Part shown: positions 26,685 to 36,218 of the stretch, piece by piece
Position numbering within the stretch: position 1 is the stretch's first letter
How the letters are laid out: every line of letters begins with the position of its first letter
DNA from: Halomarinibacterium sp041392125
GTDB taxonomy: Bacteria; Bacteroidota; Bacteroidia; Flavobacteriales; Flavobacteriaceae
Reading direction: 5' to 3'
Assembly: GCA_041392125.1 (NCBI GenBank)
Contig: JAWKMR010000003.1
Span: 186,001 to 250,000 of the forward strand
Length of the DNA: 64,000 nt
Program-made: the position numbers and the translations under genes
The notes under the pieces: model-generated
What the model saw: only the letters and a program-made list of their open reading frames with translations
Databases searched by the model: none
What the model was told of the DNA's origin: nothing

Positions 26685-27701
26685 ATGACACCACAAAAAA
26701 ACACCACCCTTGGCGAGTTTATTATTGAAAACCAGAGCGAATTCAGGTATTCTTCCGGGGAACTTTCCCGATTAATAAACTCTATTCGTTTAGCGGCCAA
26801 AGTAGTGAATCACGAAGTAAATAAAGCAGGGCTGGTCGATATTTTGGGTACAGCCGGAGATACCAATATACAAGGAGAAGATCAACAAAAACTGGATGTG
26901 TTTGCCAACAATGCCTTTATTAAAACGTTAACTAATCGTGAGATTGTTTGTGGGATTGCCAGCGAGGAGGAAGATGATTTTATTACTATTAAGGGGCGCA
27001 GCGGAAATAATGAAAACAAGTATGTGGTACTTATAGACCCCTTAGATGGTTCATCCAATATTGATGTGAACGTATCGGTAGGAACTATTTTTTCTATTTA
27101 CCGAAGAATTACTCCTGAAGGAACTCCGGTAACTTTAGAAGATTTTCTTCAGCCAGGAAATAAGCAAGTTGCTGCAGGATATATTATTTATGGAACTTCG
27201 ACCATGATTGTATATACCACCGGACACGGGGTAAATGGTTTCACCCTGAATCCTGCTATTGGCACCTATTACCTTTCACATCCCAATATGCAATTTCCGA
27301 AAGATGGTAACATTTATTCTGTAAACGAAGGAAATTATGTGCATTTCCCTCAAGGGGTGAAGGACTATATTAAGTATTGTCAAAAAGAAGAAGAAGACAG
27401 ACCTTACACTTCAAGGTACATTGGTTCTTTGGTATCCGACTTTCACCGAAATATGATAAAAGGCGGAATTTATATCTATCCGAATACGGCTAAGGATCCT
27501 AATGGAAAATTACGTCTTTTATACGAGTGCAACCCTATGGCTTTTATTGCCGAACAAGCCGGCGGAAAAGCAAGTAATGGTTTTGAACGTATTATGGATA
27601 TTACACCTACGGCATTACACCAAAGAACTCCATTTATTTGCGGCAGTATAAATATGGTGGAAAAAGCAGAAGGGTTTATGCAACTGCACAAACCCTCCTG
27701 A
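26685..27701 (+). CDS. fbp: Fructose-1,6-bisphosphatase, class 1
   Basis: 338 aa. Diagnostic DPLDGSSNIDVNVSVGTIF, GIASEEEDDF metal ligands, and YIGSLVSDFHRNMIKGGI substrate loop. Gluconeogenic removal of the C1 phosphate. The frame is open further upstream but only the start at 26685 (MTPQKNTTLGEF) matches the family N-terminus. The 80-bp gap to the divergent GNAT gene must hold both promoters. Confidence 0.97.
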   Translation: MTPQKNTTLGEFIIENQSEFRYSSGELSRLINSIRLAAKVVNHEVNKAGLVDILGTAGDTNIQGEDQQKLDVFANNAFIKTLTNREIVCGIASEEEDDFITIKGRSGNNENKYVVLIDPLDGSSNIDVNVSVGTIFSIYRRITPEGTPVTLEDFLQPGNKQVAAGYIIYGTSTMIVYTTGHGVNGFTLNPAIGTYYLSHPNMQFPKDGNIYSVNEGNYVHFPQGVKDYIKYCQKEEEDRPYTSRYIGSLVSDFHRNMIKGGIYIYPNTAKDPNGKLRLLYECNPMAFIAEQAGGKASNGFERIMDITPTALHQRTPFICGSINMVEKAEGFMQLHKPS

Positions 27702-27722
27702 AAATTCATATTGTAATAATTA

Positions 27723-28148
27723 CTACTTCTTGTTCAAAAGATAACGATAATCTTCAAGATCCAATCCTCCGTTAAAAATTTCTATAGATCTTTTTATTAA
27801 TGTTGCCGCTAATTCTTCGGTATAGCCTAACCCAATGGCATATCGTTCAATTAAAGCACGCTCTTCATCGTCAATTTCGTGGTCGGCAAAAATCATCTTA
27901 AATAAATCCAACATGCGTTCCAATCGCTCATCGGCAGTATTAGGTGGATTAATAGGATATTTTTTTGGGTTTTTTAAAACTTCCTCGTATTCAAGTTCTG
28001 TTATATCTAGTTTTCTGGCAAAACGTCTCAATAGTTTTTCTTCATTTTCATGAATGGCTCCGTGAGCCGAGGCAATATTGGCCATAGAAGCAAAATGCCC
28101 TAAGTTTCTTCCGTGTGTTCCGCTTTCAAATAAATCTGTAAATGACAT
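27723..28148 (-). CDS. TerB-like protein
   Basis: 141-aa all-helical protein with the TerB pattern: HFASMANIASAHGAIHENEE near the N-terminus and a second acidic pair IFADHEIDDEERALIERYA near 88, each resembling the metal-binding helix turns of TerB. Tellurite resistance is not implied by this domain alone. It is convergent with fbp and divergent from mfd. Confidence 0.83.
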   Translation of the reverse strand: MSFTDLFESGTHGRNLGHFASMANIASAHGAIHENEEKLLRRFARKLDITELEYEEVLKNPKKYPINPPNTADERLERMLDLFKMIFADHEIDDEERALIERYAIGLGYTEELAATLIKRSIEIFNGGLDLEDYRYLLNKK

Positions 28149-28246
28149 AATTTAATTTTAGGTTACAAATATAAAGTTTGTTATTCTTTTTACTGAAAAA
28201 TTATAGAAAAATAACCCCAACTTTTTTTCTCCCTATCTGTCTTTGT

Positions 28247-28254
28247 TATATTTG
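28247..28254 (+). promoter_or_regulatory. mfd promoter, -7 element
   Basis: TATATTTG, exact TAnnTTTG match, 8 nt before the mfd ATG, so the mRNA leader is very short. Confidence 0.7.
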
Positions 28255-28262
28255 CGCCAGCC

Positions 28263-31200
28263 ATGAGTAAAACATTGGTTTCTTCTCTGTTTTCACAGTC
28301 TTCGCAAACCCGAAAACTGCAGCAAGCTATTACCCATTCTCAAAATTTAACCCACATTCAAGGTCTTGCCGGATCTACTCTTTCTTTGGTGATTGCTGAA
28401 GTTTTTAAGACTTCGGAAGTCCCTTTTCTGGTAATTCTTAATGACAAAGAAGAAGCGGCTTATCATTTAAACGACTTGGAACATGTATTAGGAGAAGATA
28501 CTGTTCTTTTTTACCCGGGAAGCTACCGAAGGCCCTACCAAATTGAAGAAACAGACAATGCCAACGTATTGTTACGTAGCGAGGTGCTAAATCGAATCAA
28601 TTCCCGAAAAAAACCGGCACTTATTGTCACTTATCCCGAAGCACTTTTCGAAAAAGTAGTAACAAAAAAAGAACTGGAACGTAATACCCTTAAGATTCAT
28701 GTAGGGGAAGAACTTTCTATCGATTTTGTAAACGAAGTCCTTTTTGAATACCATTTTAAACGTACCGACTTCGTGACCGAACCGGGCGAATTTTCGGTAC
28801 GGGGCGGAATTTTAGATGTGTTTTCCTTCAGTAACGACGAACCGTATCGTATTGAGTTTTTTGGAGACGAAATTGAAAGTATTCGAACTTTCGATGTGGA
28901 AACACAACTTTCGCTGGAGCAGAAAAAAAAGGTTTCCATTATTCCCAATGTAGAAAATAAAATGTTGGATGAAAAACGTGAAACGTTTCTTCATTATATT
29001 GCCAACAAAACAGTCGTTTTTCTAAAAAATGAAGAACTTCTTTTAAGTAGTATCAACAAATTATTTGTAAAAGCTGACGAAATTTTTTCTTCTATTAAAA
29101 CAGAAGTGAAATTGAGCAAACCTGAAGCGCTTTTCTGTACTTCAGCATTACTAAAAGAGCAACTTAAAAATTTCAAAACAGTTACGTTTGCTACTACTGA
29201 AAATACTATTGATAGTACTATTATTTTTTTCAACACAAAACCTCAACCGTCTTTTAACAAGCAATTTAATTTGTTAATCGACCACCTTAACGAACATACC
29301 AAAAAGGGATATACCAATTATATTTTTTGTAGTAGCGAAGCTCAGGCCAAGCGTTTCCACGACATTTTTGAAGATACCCATCAGCAGGTAGAACAATTCG
29401 AAACTGTAGTTTTTCCACTCTACCAAGGATTTCAAGACCAAGACCAAAAGCTCATTTGTTATACCGATCATCAAATTTTTGAGCGCTATCATAAATTTCA
29501 ACTAAAAAACGGCTACGCTAAAAAACAAGCGATTACACTGAAAGAACTTACCTCACTTGAAGTTGGGGATTATGTAACTCATATTGATCACGGAATTGGA
29601 AAGTTTGGAGGACTTCAGAAAATTGAAGTGGAAGGAAAAACCCAAGAGGCTATTAAGTTGATTTACGGAGACCGCGATATTTTGTATTTAAGCATTCATT
29701 CGCTGCATAAAATTTCAAAATTTAATGGTAAAGATGGTAGTGTCCCCAAAATTTACAAATTAGGAAGCACCGCGTGGAAAGCACTCAAGCAGAAGACCAA
29801 AACCCGAGTTAAGGAAATTGCTTTCAACTTAATTGAATTATATGCCAAACGAAAATTACAAAAAGGTTTTTCATATGCCCCGGATTCGTATTTACAACAC
29901 GAGTTGGAATCGTCTTTTATTTATGAAGATACCCCCGACCAGGTTACTGCTACCGAAGACGTAAAGCGCGACATGGAAAATGAACAGCCTATGGATCGGT
30001 TGGTTTGCGGCGACGTAGGTTTTGGAAAAACCGAAGTCGCCATAAGAGCCGCTTTTAAAGCTGTGGACAATGGCAAACAGGTAGCCGTGTTGGTACCCAC
30101 AACCATTTTGGCATTTCAACATTTTAAAACGTTTTCAGAACGATTAGCTGAAATGCCGGTAAAAGTCGATTACCTCAACCGTTTTAGAAGTCCCAAACAG
30201 CGAAGTGAGGTGTTGGAAGGCCTTTCCAACGGAAGCTTGGATATTGTCATTGGCACCCATCAATTGGTCAATAAATCGGTAGCATTTAAAGATTTGGGAT
30301 TGCTCATTATTGACGAGGAGCAGAAATTTGGGGTCGGCGTAAAAGACAAGTTAAAAACCATCAAAGAAAATGTTGATACCCTCACGCTCACGGCAACGCC
30401 TATTCCGCGAACGCTTCAGTTTAGTTTAATGGCAGCAAGGGATCTTTCGGTCATTAACACTCCTCCTCCCAATCGTTATCCCGTGGAAACACAAGTAATT
30501 CGTTTTTCAGAAGAAGTTATACGAGATGCTGTTCGTTATGAAATTTCCCGCGGCGGACAGGTTTTTTTTGTGCATAATCGCATTGAAAACATTAAAGAAG
30601 TAGCAGGGATGATTCAGCGGTTGGTTCCCGATGCTAAAATAGGGATTGGACACGGACAAATGGAAGGAAAGAAACTGGAAGATGTCATGCTTCGTTTTAT
30701 GAATAACGAATTTGATGTGCTGGTCTCGACCACCATTATTGAAAGCGGATTGGATGTTCCTAATGCCAACACCATTTTTATTAATAACGCCAATAATTTT
30801 GGGCTTTCCGATTTACACCAAATGCGGGGTCGTGTAGGCCGAAGTAACAAAAAAGCTTTTTGTTACTTTATTACTCCGGAATATAGCGCCATGACCGATG
30901 AAGCCCGAAAACGAATTACTGCGCTGGAGCAATTCACCGAGCTGGGAAGTGGTTTCCAAATTGCTATGAAAGATTTAGAAATACGTGGAGCCGGGGATTT
31001 GTTGGGCGGTGAACAAAGTGGTTTCATTAATGAAATTGGTTTTGAAACCTATCAAAAAATCCTTGCGGAAGCAATAGATGAATTGAAGGAAAAAGAATTT
31101 AGAGAATTATACTCTGGAACGCAACACGAGAAAAAAGAGTTTATAAAAGAAACCGTGATTGATACCGATTTCACGCTACTTTTCCCGGATGATTACATCA

Positions 31201-31604
31201 ATAATATTACCGAACGGCTCAATCTCTACACCCAACTCAACGACTTAAAAACTGAAGCCGAGTTACAACAATTTGAAGCCCAACTTATCGACCGTTTTGG
31301 GGAATTGCCAACACCGGCGCTGGATTTACTGAATAGTGTTCGTATAAAATGGATTGCTATTAAAATGGGCTTGGAGCGAGTGGTGATGAAAAACAAAAAA
31401 TTAACCGGTTATTTTATAAACGATCAACAAAGTAGTTTTTACCAAAGCCCTGCTTTTGGAAAAGTGTTGCAATTTGTGCAGGGAAATCCACAAATAGTAA
31501 AAATGAAGGAAAAACAAACCCGAAATGGTTTGCGGTTATTGTTAACCATAGAAGCTATTTCTACCATCGACAACGCTTTAAAAATCCTTCAAAAGTTTGA
31601 TTAG
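28263..31604 (+). CDS. mfd: Transcription-repair coupling factor
   Basis: 1113 aa. N-terminal UvrB-like damage region (to about 400), an RNA-polymerase interacting CarD-like domain (LEVGDYVTHIDHGIGKFGG near 435), then SF2 translocase motifs: GDVGFGKTEVAIRAAF (Walker A), DEEQKFGV (Walker B), TATPIPRTLQFSLM, and RGRVGRS (motif VI). A C-terminal TRCF domain ends the protein. It removes stalled RNA polymerase and recruits UvrA. Length is normal. Confidence 0.98.
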   Translation: MSKTLVSSLFSQSSQTRKLQQAITHSQNLTHIQGLAGSTLSLVIAEVFKTSEVPFLVILNDKEEAAYHLNDLEHVLGEDTVLFYPGSYRRPYQIEETDNANVLLRSEVLNRINSRKKPALIVTYPEALFEKVVTKKELERNTLKIHVGEELSIDFVNEVLFEYHFKRTDFVTEPGEFSVRGGILDVFSFSNDEPYRIEFFGDEIESIRTFDVETQLSLEQKKKVSIIPNVENKMLDEKRETFLHYIANKTVVFLKNEELLLSSINKLFVKADEIFSSIKTEVKLSKPEALFCTSALLKEQLKNFKTVTFATTENTIDSTIIFFNTKPQPSFNKQFNLLIDHLNEHTKKGYTNYIFCSSEAQAKRFHDIFEDTHQQVEQFETVVFPLYQGFQDQDQKLICYTDHQIFERYHKFQLKNGYAKKQAITLKELTSLEVGDYVTHIDHGIGKFGGLQKIEVEGKTQEAIKLIYGDRDILYLSIHSLHKISKFNGKDGSVPKIYKLGSTAWKALKQKTKTRVKEIAFNLIELYAKRKLQKGFSYAPDSYLQHELESSFIYEDTPDQVTATEDVKRDMENEQPMDRLVCGDVGFGKTEVAIRAAFKAVDNGKQVAVLVPTTILAFQHFKTFSERLAEMPVKVDYLNRFRSPKQRSEVLEGLSNGSLDIVIGTHQLVNKSVAFKDLGLLIIDEEQKFGVGVKDKLKTIKENVDTLTLTATPIPRTLQFSLMAARDLSVINTPPPNRYPVETQVIRFSEEVIRDAVRYEISRGGQVFFVHNRIENIKEVAGMIQRLVPDAKIGIGHGQMEGKKLEDVMLRFMNNEFDVLVSTTIIESGLDVPNANTIFINNANNFGLSDLHQMRGRVGRSNKKAFCYFITPEYSAMTDEARKRITALEQFTELGSGFQIAMKDLEIRGAGDLLGGEQSGFINEIGFETYQKILAEAIDELKEKEFRELYSGTQHEKKEFIKETVIDTDFTLLFPDDYINNITERLNLYTQLNDLKTEAELQQFEAQLIDRFGELPTPALDLLNSVRIKWIAIKMGLERVVMKNKKLTGYFINDQQSSFYQSPAFGKVLQFVQGNPQIVKMKEKQTRNGLRLLLTIEAISTIDNALKILQKFD

Positions 31605-31622
31605 TCTTTTAAAAGATTTCTT

Positions 31623-32375
31623 TTAATGATGGTGTTTCCCGTATTTTTTTAGCGCCATTTCAGTTTCTAAAATAGGAACCTTTATCATGCCGTTTTTTAA
31701 ATCTTCCGCTTTGTAAATATCGAGATTGTGGATGTCATAATTCTTTTTGTTTAAATCTAACATAATAACATCGAATGTAAATGCAGTTTCTGTAGTTGCT
31801 ATAAACCAATGCACATTGTCTTTTTCATCAGAAATAGAAGAGCTCTCCCCTACCAAAGCAACCTTGTCAATAGTTGGTTTAATGATTAAATTTTGCGGTT
31901 CCTGCCGGATCTTTTCATAGTGCCTAAGGTGCATTTCTCCTTGTAAAATTAAATGCGCAGAGGCCATATTACTGTGCCCATGAGGAATAATGGCTCTATC
32001 TTTTTTCATCCCAAAAATTTTTTTTACAAATAGGGTGTTTTCCGGAAGTCCCTGTAACTTAGGAAATATAATCGGTTTTGTAGACACCCCATAGTCTGGA
32101 TATTCAAAACCCTTGATAAGATTTTCAAAGTTTATAAATTTTAAAAGTGCTGAAAGTTCCACTTTGCAAAAAAGTTCTTCTATTTTTTGCTGCCATTCAA
32201 TAGGTGTTATTGTATTTTTTTTTAAATCTGAACAATACTCATGAAGGCGTATTGCCCAGTGGTCTGTAATAGGTTTAATATTCTTTTCAATGGCATTAAA
32301 AGCCAAAAGAGAATCCATCAAAGCAAAAGTTGAAACGGTTGTTAATAATTGCTTTGTGAATTCTCTTCTGTCCAT
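31623..32375 (-). CDS. Twin-arginine-type secreted protein with cupin-like core
   Basis: 250 aa. The N-terminus MDRREFTKQLLTTVSTFALM looks like a Tat signal (RREF, then a short hydrophobic stretch). The C-terminal half carries HGHSNMASAHLILQGEMHLR, a cupin-like metal site, followed by strand-rich sequence and a terminal KHHH. I recognise no named family beyond cupin-like. It ends 18 nt from the mfd stop and is convergent with mfd. Confidence 0.65.
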   Translation of the reverse strand: MDRREFTKQLLTTVSTFALMDSLLAFNAIEKNIKPITDHWAIRLHEYCSDLKKNTITPIEWQQKIEELFCKVELSALLKFINFENLIKGFEYPDYGVSTKPIIFPKLQGLPENTLFVKKIFGMKKDRAIIPHGHSNMASAHLILQGEMHLRHYEKIRQEPQNLIIKPTIDKVALVGESSSISDEKDNVHWFIATTETAFTFDVIMLDLNKKNYDIHNLDIYKAEDLKNGMIKVPILETEMALKKYGKHHH

Positions 32376-32450
32376 TGTCCATTTTTTAAATGGTATTTAA
32401 TAAACAATTGGAAATTAATGAATTTTCAATCTTAAACATAACGGAATCAC

Positions 32451-33566
32451 TTATTTTACTATTTTTTTCTGAATAATTCCTTTTTCAGTTTGTATTTTCA
32501 GAAAATATACTCCATTGTTCCAGCTACTGGCATCAATTTTTGATTCTGGACGGATATTTTCTTCATCCAAAATAAGCTTCCCTAAACCATCGTACACCTT
32601 TAATCCGAAGGTAGTAATGACATTGTCTTTAAACTGTATTTCAAAAGTGCTTGATACAGGATTAGGAACTACAGCAACGGCTGTATTATTCCATTGAAAG
32701 TTATCGTTTCCCAAAGTGACCCCCGAGATAATTCGCAAGTTTTTGGTGCCAAAATCGGTAATCAAAATTCGGTCGTTGGGTTCATCAAAAAGAATTCCAT
32801 TGGGAGTATGAAAAGTAGCTACCGAAATATCTCCGTCCATGGTTCCTTGTGTGCTTCCTGCAAAAAGGGTATAACTATCTACTTCATTTGGGTTAACCGA
32901 GTAGATTTTATCATTCCCCATAACAGTTCCCCAAAGTTTTCCTTGCCCATAAGTAATAAATCCTAAATTAGGAAAGGTACCACCCTCGGTTGGTAGTTGT
33001 GCAACATATTCTAAATCACCATTTTCCAATATTTTGTAGATCATTCGGTTATTATAATTCCCTACAAAAAGATTTCCGTTGTCATCATACACAATCCCTA
33101 CCGGTCCACTTAACTCGGGAGCCGAAGAAATTTCGGTAATGCTTCCATCGGTCTCCAAATGCATGATTTTATTTCCGGTATACAGCGTAAAAATCATAGA
33201 ATCGTCGTTAAAGGATTTTACAATACCTGAAGGGTGTCCTGCGGCCGGATACGAAGCTAATTGATTCCCATCTATATCATATTTATAAATGGTATTGGCT
33301 TGTCCGTCGCATACATATAACTCTTGATTAGAATTAAATGCCAATCCGTTTGGCGTATTTAGTCCGGTAATAAAAGGCGTCATCTCACCTGTGGAAGTAA
33401 ATTTGAAAACTGTGTCCCCCACATAATTAGAACAATAGATATTTCCATTGGCGTCTAGGGCAATGGCATCGTCTGGTGTACCGTCAGTAAAAGTTGTTAC
33501 GGTTTGAGCAATTAAATAAAATTGCCCAACAAAAAAAGCAATTGATACATAGAAAAGTTTTTTCAT
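32451..33566 (-). CDS. NHL-repeat beta-propeller protein, T9SS cargo (copy 1)
   Basis: 371 aa. Signal peptide (FFVGQFYLIAQ), six or so NHL/SMP-30 repeats with recurring GNIYCSNYVGD, NGLAFNSNQELYVCD and GNLFVGNYNNRMIYKI units, then a Por-type C-terminal sorting domain (about 300-371; VPNPVSSTFEIQFKD, GVYFLKIQTEKG, ending KKIVK). Expected to be exported by Sec, then T9SS to the surface. It is a paralogue of the next gene upstream (same order and ending) and shares its upstream control region. Confidence 0.88.
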   Translation of the reverse strand: MKKLFYVSIAFFVGQFYLIAQTVTTFTDGTPDDAIALDANGNIYCSNYVGDTVFKFTSTGEMTPFITGLNTPNGLAFNSNQELYVCDGQANTIYKYDIDGNQLASYPAAGHPSGIVKSFNDDSMIFTLYTGNKIMHLETDGSITEISSAPELSGPVGIVYDDNGNLFVGNYNNRMIYKILENGDLEYVAQLPTEGGTFPNLGFITYGQGKLWGTVMGNDKIYSVNPNEVDSYTLFAGSTQGTMDGDISVATFHTPNGILFDEPNDRILITDFGTKNLRIISGVTLGNDNFQWNNTAVAVVPNPVSSTFEIQFKDNVITTFGLKVYDGLGKLILDEENIRPESKIDASSWNNGVYFLKIQTEKGIIQKKIVK

Positions 33567-33591
33567 AATTCTAAAAGTTTAAAGTTTTGGG

Positions 33592-33642
33592 CAAACCTAC
33601 TTTCAGAACAATTAATAATCGACCGTTTGCATACAACCGAAC
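33592..33642 (-). promoter_or_regulatory. Promoter and activator-site candidate for NHL copy 1
   Basis: On the minus strand: -7 element TAGGTTTG at 33599-33592, and motif TACAACCGAAC (plus-strand reading) at 33632-33642, 32 bp upstream of it. About 70 bp here are nearly identical to the region before NHL copy 2. The rest of 33643-33833 shows no gene. Confidence 0.65.
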
Positions 33643-33833
33643 CTAAACTTATAGTATTTAATGTTTTTTTGGGATTAGACACCTAAATTATTTGAGTAAT
33701 TGTTAGGTTGTTTAATTTTATATTATGTTGATAATGTATTGCACCATTTTCTTTTTTAAATTGAGCGCAGCCTAGAAAGAGTTTAAAACCCATATCATTT
33801 ACCTAAAACAACTTAACTGCGCTCAACAAAAAC

Positions 33834-34943
33834 CTATTTAATTAATTTTTTACACAAAATACCTTCTTCCGTAGTAACTTTAACCAAATAGACTCCTCGT
33901 TTAAGTGAAGAAATATTTATTTTTTCTGAGATTTCATACTTGGGATTTTCAAATACTAACTTCCCGACTTCATCAAAAATTTTAATATCTGCTCTTACCA
34001 ACGAGCTATTTGAAAAAAGAATTTCAATAGCTTCATCGGCAGGATTAGGAACTATGGCAAATACTTCATTTTTAATTTGAAATTCATCGTTTCCTAATGT
34101 AATCCCAGAAATAATACGCAGATTTTTTGAGTTATAATCAGTAACATACATGGTTTCCCCATCTTCGCTAAATGCAATTCCATTAGGCGCATTAAAAGTA
34201 GCTTGTGATATATCCCCATCTTGGTTTCCGGCTGTGCTTCCGGCAAATAAATAAACCTCGTCTATGCCATTAGGGTTAATACGATATATTTTGTGTTCTC
34301 CAAGAACTGTTCCCCACAGATATCCTTGTGAGTAAGCAATAAATCCAAGATTGGAAGAAGAGCCTACGGTAGCTATATATTGCAAACTTCCGTTCTCAAG
34401 AACCTTATAAATTGCTCTATTGTTATAATTCCCAACAAATAAATCTCCGTCTTCATTATACGCTAACCCTACAGGGCCGTTAAGTGCAGGATCTGAAGAG
34501 ATAGTCGTAATATTTCCTAAAGGAGTTATTCTATGAATACTATTTCCTGTATATCGGGTATATATCATATCTACATTACTATCAAAGTCTTTAATCATCC
34601 CGGAAGGGTTTAAAGGAATAGTAATAGAAGCATCCTCAGTCCCGTCAGGATTAAATCTATAGATGAGATTGTCTCCCCAATCTGAAACATACAAATTGCC
34701 ATTACCATCAAAATCAATTCCGTTAGGTTTGTTTAAACCTGAAATAAAGAAATCCATTACCCCTTCAGGAGTGAACCTATAAATAATACCAGTTGTAAAC
34801 CCTGAAGCATAAATGTTTCCAGCAGCATCTGTCGTAATACAGTCATCTGGAAAGCCGTCGGCAAAGGTGGTAACTGTTTGTGCCTTTAAAAAGAGGTGCC
34901 CTGCTAAAAAAGCGATTGATACATAGAAAAGTTTTTTCATCAT
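33834..34943 (-). CDS. NHL-repeat beta-propeller protein, T9SS cargo (copy 2)
   Basis: 369 aa, clearly a tandem paralogue of the downstream NHL gene: signal peptide (AFLAGHLFLKAQ), repeats such as GNIYASGFTTG, NGIDFDGNGNLYVSDW, GDLFVGNYNNRAIYKV, and a T9SS sorting domain (VPNPADEAIEILFSN, GVYLVKVTTEEG, ending KKLIK). The family can bind small molecules or cell-surface ligands, but no catalytic residues are evident. The shared promoter motif links both copies to the adjacent AraC gene. Confidence 0.88.
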   Translation of the reverse strand: MMKKLFYVSIAFLAGHLFLKAQTVTTFADGFPDDCITTDAAGNIYASGFTTGIIYRFTPEGVMDFFISGLNKPNGIDFDGNGNLYVSDWGDNLIYRFNPDGTEDASITIPLNPSGMIKDFDSNVDMIYTRYTGNSIHRITPLGNITTISSDPALNGPVGLAYNEDGDLFVGNYNNRAIYKVLENGSLQYIATVGSSSNLGFIAYSQGYLWGTVLGEHKIYRINPNGIDEVYLFAGSTAGNQDGDISQATFNAPNGIAFSEDGETMYVTDYNSKNLRIISGITLGNDEFQIKNEVFAIVPNPADEAIEILFSNSSLVRADIKIFDEVGKLVFENPKYEISEKINISSLKRGVYLVKVTTEEGILCKKLIK

Positions 34944-34965
34944 TCTGAACGTTTAAAGTTTTAGG

Positions 34966-35016
34966 CAAACCTACTTTCAGAATAATTGGTAATCGACCGT
35001 TTGCATACAACCGGAC
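34966..35016 (-). promoter_or_regulatory. Promoter and activator-site candidate for NHL copy 2
   Basis: TAGGTTTG at 34973-34966 on the minus strand and TACAACCGGAC at 35006-35016, with 32 bp between them, exactly as at copy 1. Confidence 0.65.
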
Positions 35017-35022
35017 GTAAAC

Positions 35023-36150
35023 TTATGCCGCCCGATGTTTCTTTATGTAATTGCTTGGGGTTTCTTGCATCGTGTCTTTGAAGGCCTTATTAAAAGTAGA
35101 CTTCGAGTTAAAGCCAACATCCATGGACAATGCTAAAATAGTATGTTTTAAATGTTCATGGTTTTCTACCTTTTTTACAAATTCCTTTACCCGATACTGA
35201 TTAATAAAATCGTAAAAAGTGGTTTTATATACTTGATTGAGTAGCCAAGAAAGATTGTTAGTGGAGGTTTGAAGCATCTCCGCCACATCGGCAAGGGTTA
35301 GATCGCTTTGCAGAAATATCTTTTCGTTAATCATTAAACTGTTCAGTTTTTGCTGTAATACAAGAACTTCGGCTTCTGGGAGACGCTCTTTTTTAAAACT
35401 GTTTTTGGGCTGTTCATCACTAATTCTAAAAAGTTCCGGTTGTTTTAAACTGAAATATCCTATGACATAAATAAAAACCGGTATAGCCACCCAAATACTG
35501 TCGTAATCGATGTAAGGCAAGCTATTTTGAAAAACCATTGAATTAAAAAGACTAATTGTCCAGGCCAGTAAACAAGCAGATACTGAGAAAAGGAAAAAGT
35601 TGAGATAGGTTGCCGGAGTTTGCTGAAAAGAAAATGTCTCTTTTTCAGCCCTTTTAAAGACTGAAAGTAATTGAAAAGATTGTACTACATAGTAGGTATT
35701 CAAAATAATCATAAGTGCCGAAATGATCCTGAAATACAGCAACAAATTTCCGTTCAAAAAGAACTGATAATACTCCTCTGGGGTGTCTTTAATAATATAG
35801 AATAATGCAAACAAGACCATTCCTACAAAAGGAAGAAAATGAATTTTTGGTAACCAAAACCGATTACTATCCTTAAACAACAATCGTTTTATATAAACGT
35901 AAGTAAGCGGTCCAAACAAAAACACAACGGAGTCCACCAAAATACTCCATTGAAAAACCCACTCGGTTAAAAACCGAAAATACACAAATCTACCTATAAG
36001 CATTACTGTTGCTAAAGCAATGAGATAAGAAAGGATACGATTGGCTTTATGGTTATTATTAGAAATACGCTGCAGGGTTAACGAAAGAAAAATCCCTTGG
36101 CAAATACCAATAAAGATAATGACGTCTATCCATTGAAATGTAATATTCAT
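35023..36150 (-). CDS. AraC-family regulator with N-terminal membrane domain
   Basis: About 375 aa from ATG 36150 (MNITFQWIDVIIF); an ATG 21 nt earlier is less likely. Residues 1-235 contain about seven hydrophobic helices (GICQGIFLSLTLQ, FLFGPLTYVYIKRLLF), the layout common in Bacteroidota sensor-type AraC proteins. The C-terminal AraC HTH has LTLADVAEMLQTSTNNLSWL and the second helix pair ALSMDVGFNSKSTFNKAFK. Likely controls the two NHL genes and itself, judged from the shared motif. Confidence 0.88.
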   Translation of the reverse strand: MNITFQWIDVIIFIGICQGIFLSLTLQRISNNNHKANRILSYLIALATVMLIGRFVYFRFLTEWVFQWSILVDSVVFLFGPLTYVYIKRLLFKDSNRFWLPKIHFLPFVGMVLFALFYIIKDTPEEYYQFFLNGNLLLYFRIISALMIILNTYYVVQSFQLLSVFKRAEKETFSFQQTPATYLNFFLFSVSACLLAWTISLFNSMVFQNSLPYIDYDSIWVAIPVFIYVIGYFSLKQPELFRISDEQPKNSFKKERLPEAEVLVLQQKLNSLMINEKIFLQSDLTLADVAEMLQTSTNNLSWLLNQVYKTTFYDFINQYRVKEFVKKVENHEHLKHTILALSMDVGFNSKSTFNKAFKDTMQETPSNYIKKHRAA

Positions 36151-36168
36151 AATCCAAAAACTGCCCCG

Positions 36169-36218
36169 CAAAGATAGGGTTCTGATATAAAAAAAGGTGT
36201 TTTTGGGTACAACCGTAC
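36169..36218 (-). promoter_or_regulatory. AraC gene promoter with shared motif
   Basis: TATCTTTG (minus strand, 36176-36169) and TACAACCGTAC at 36208-36218, 31 bp apart; the same pair as in front of both NHL genes, suggesting autoregulation. Confidence 0.55.
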
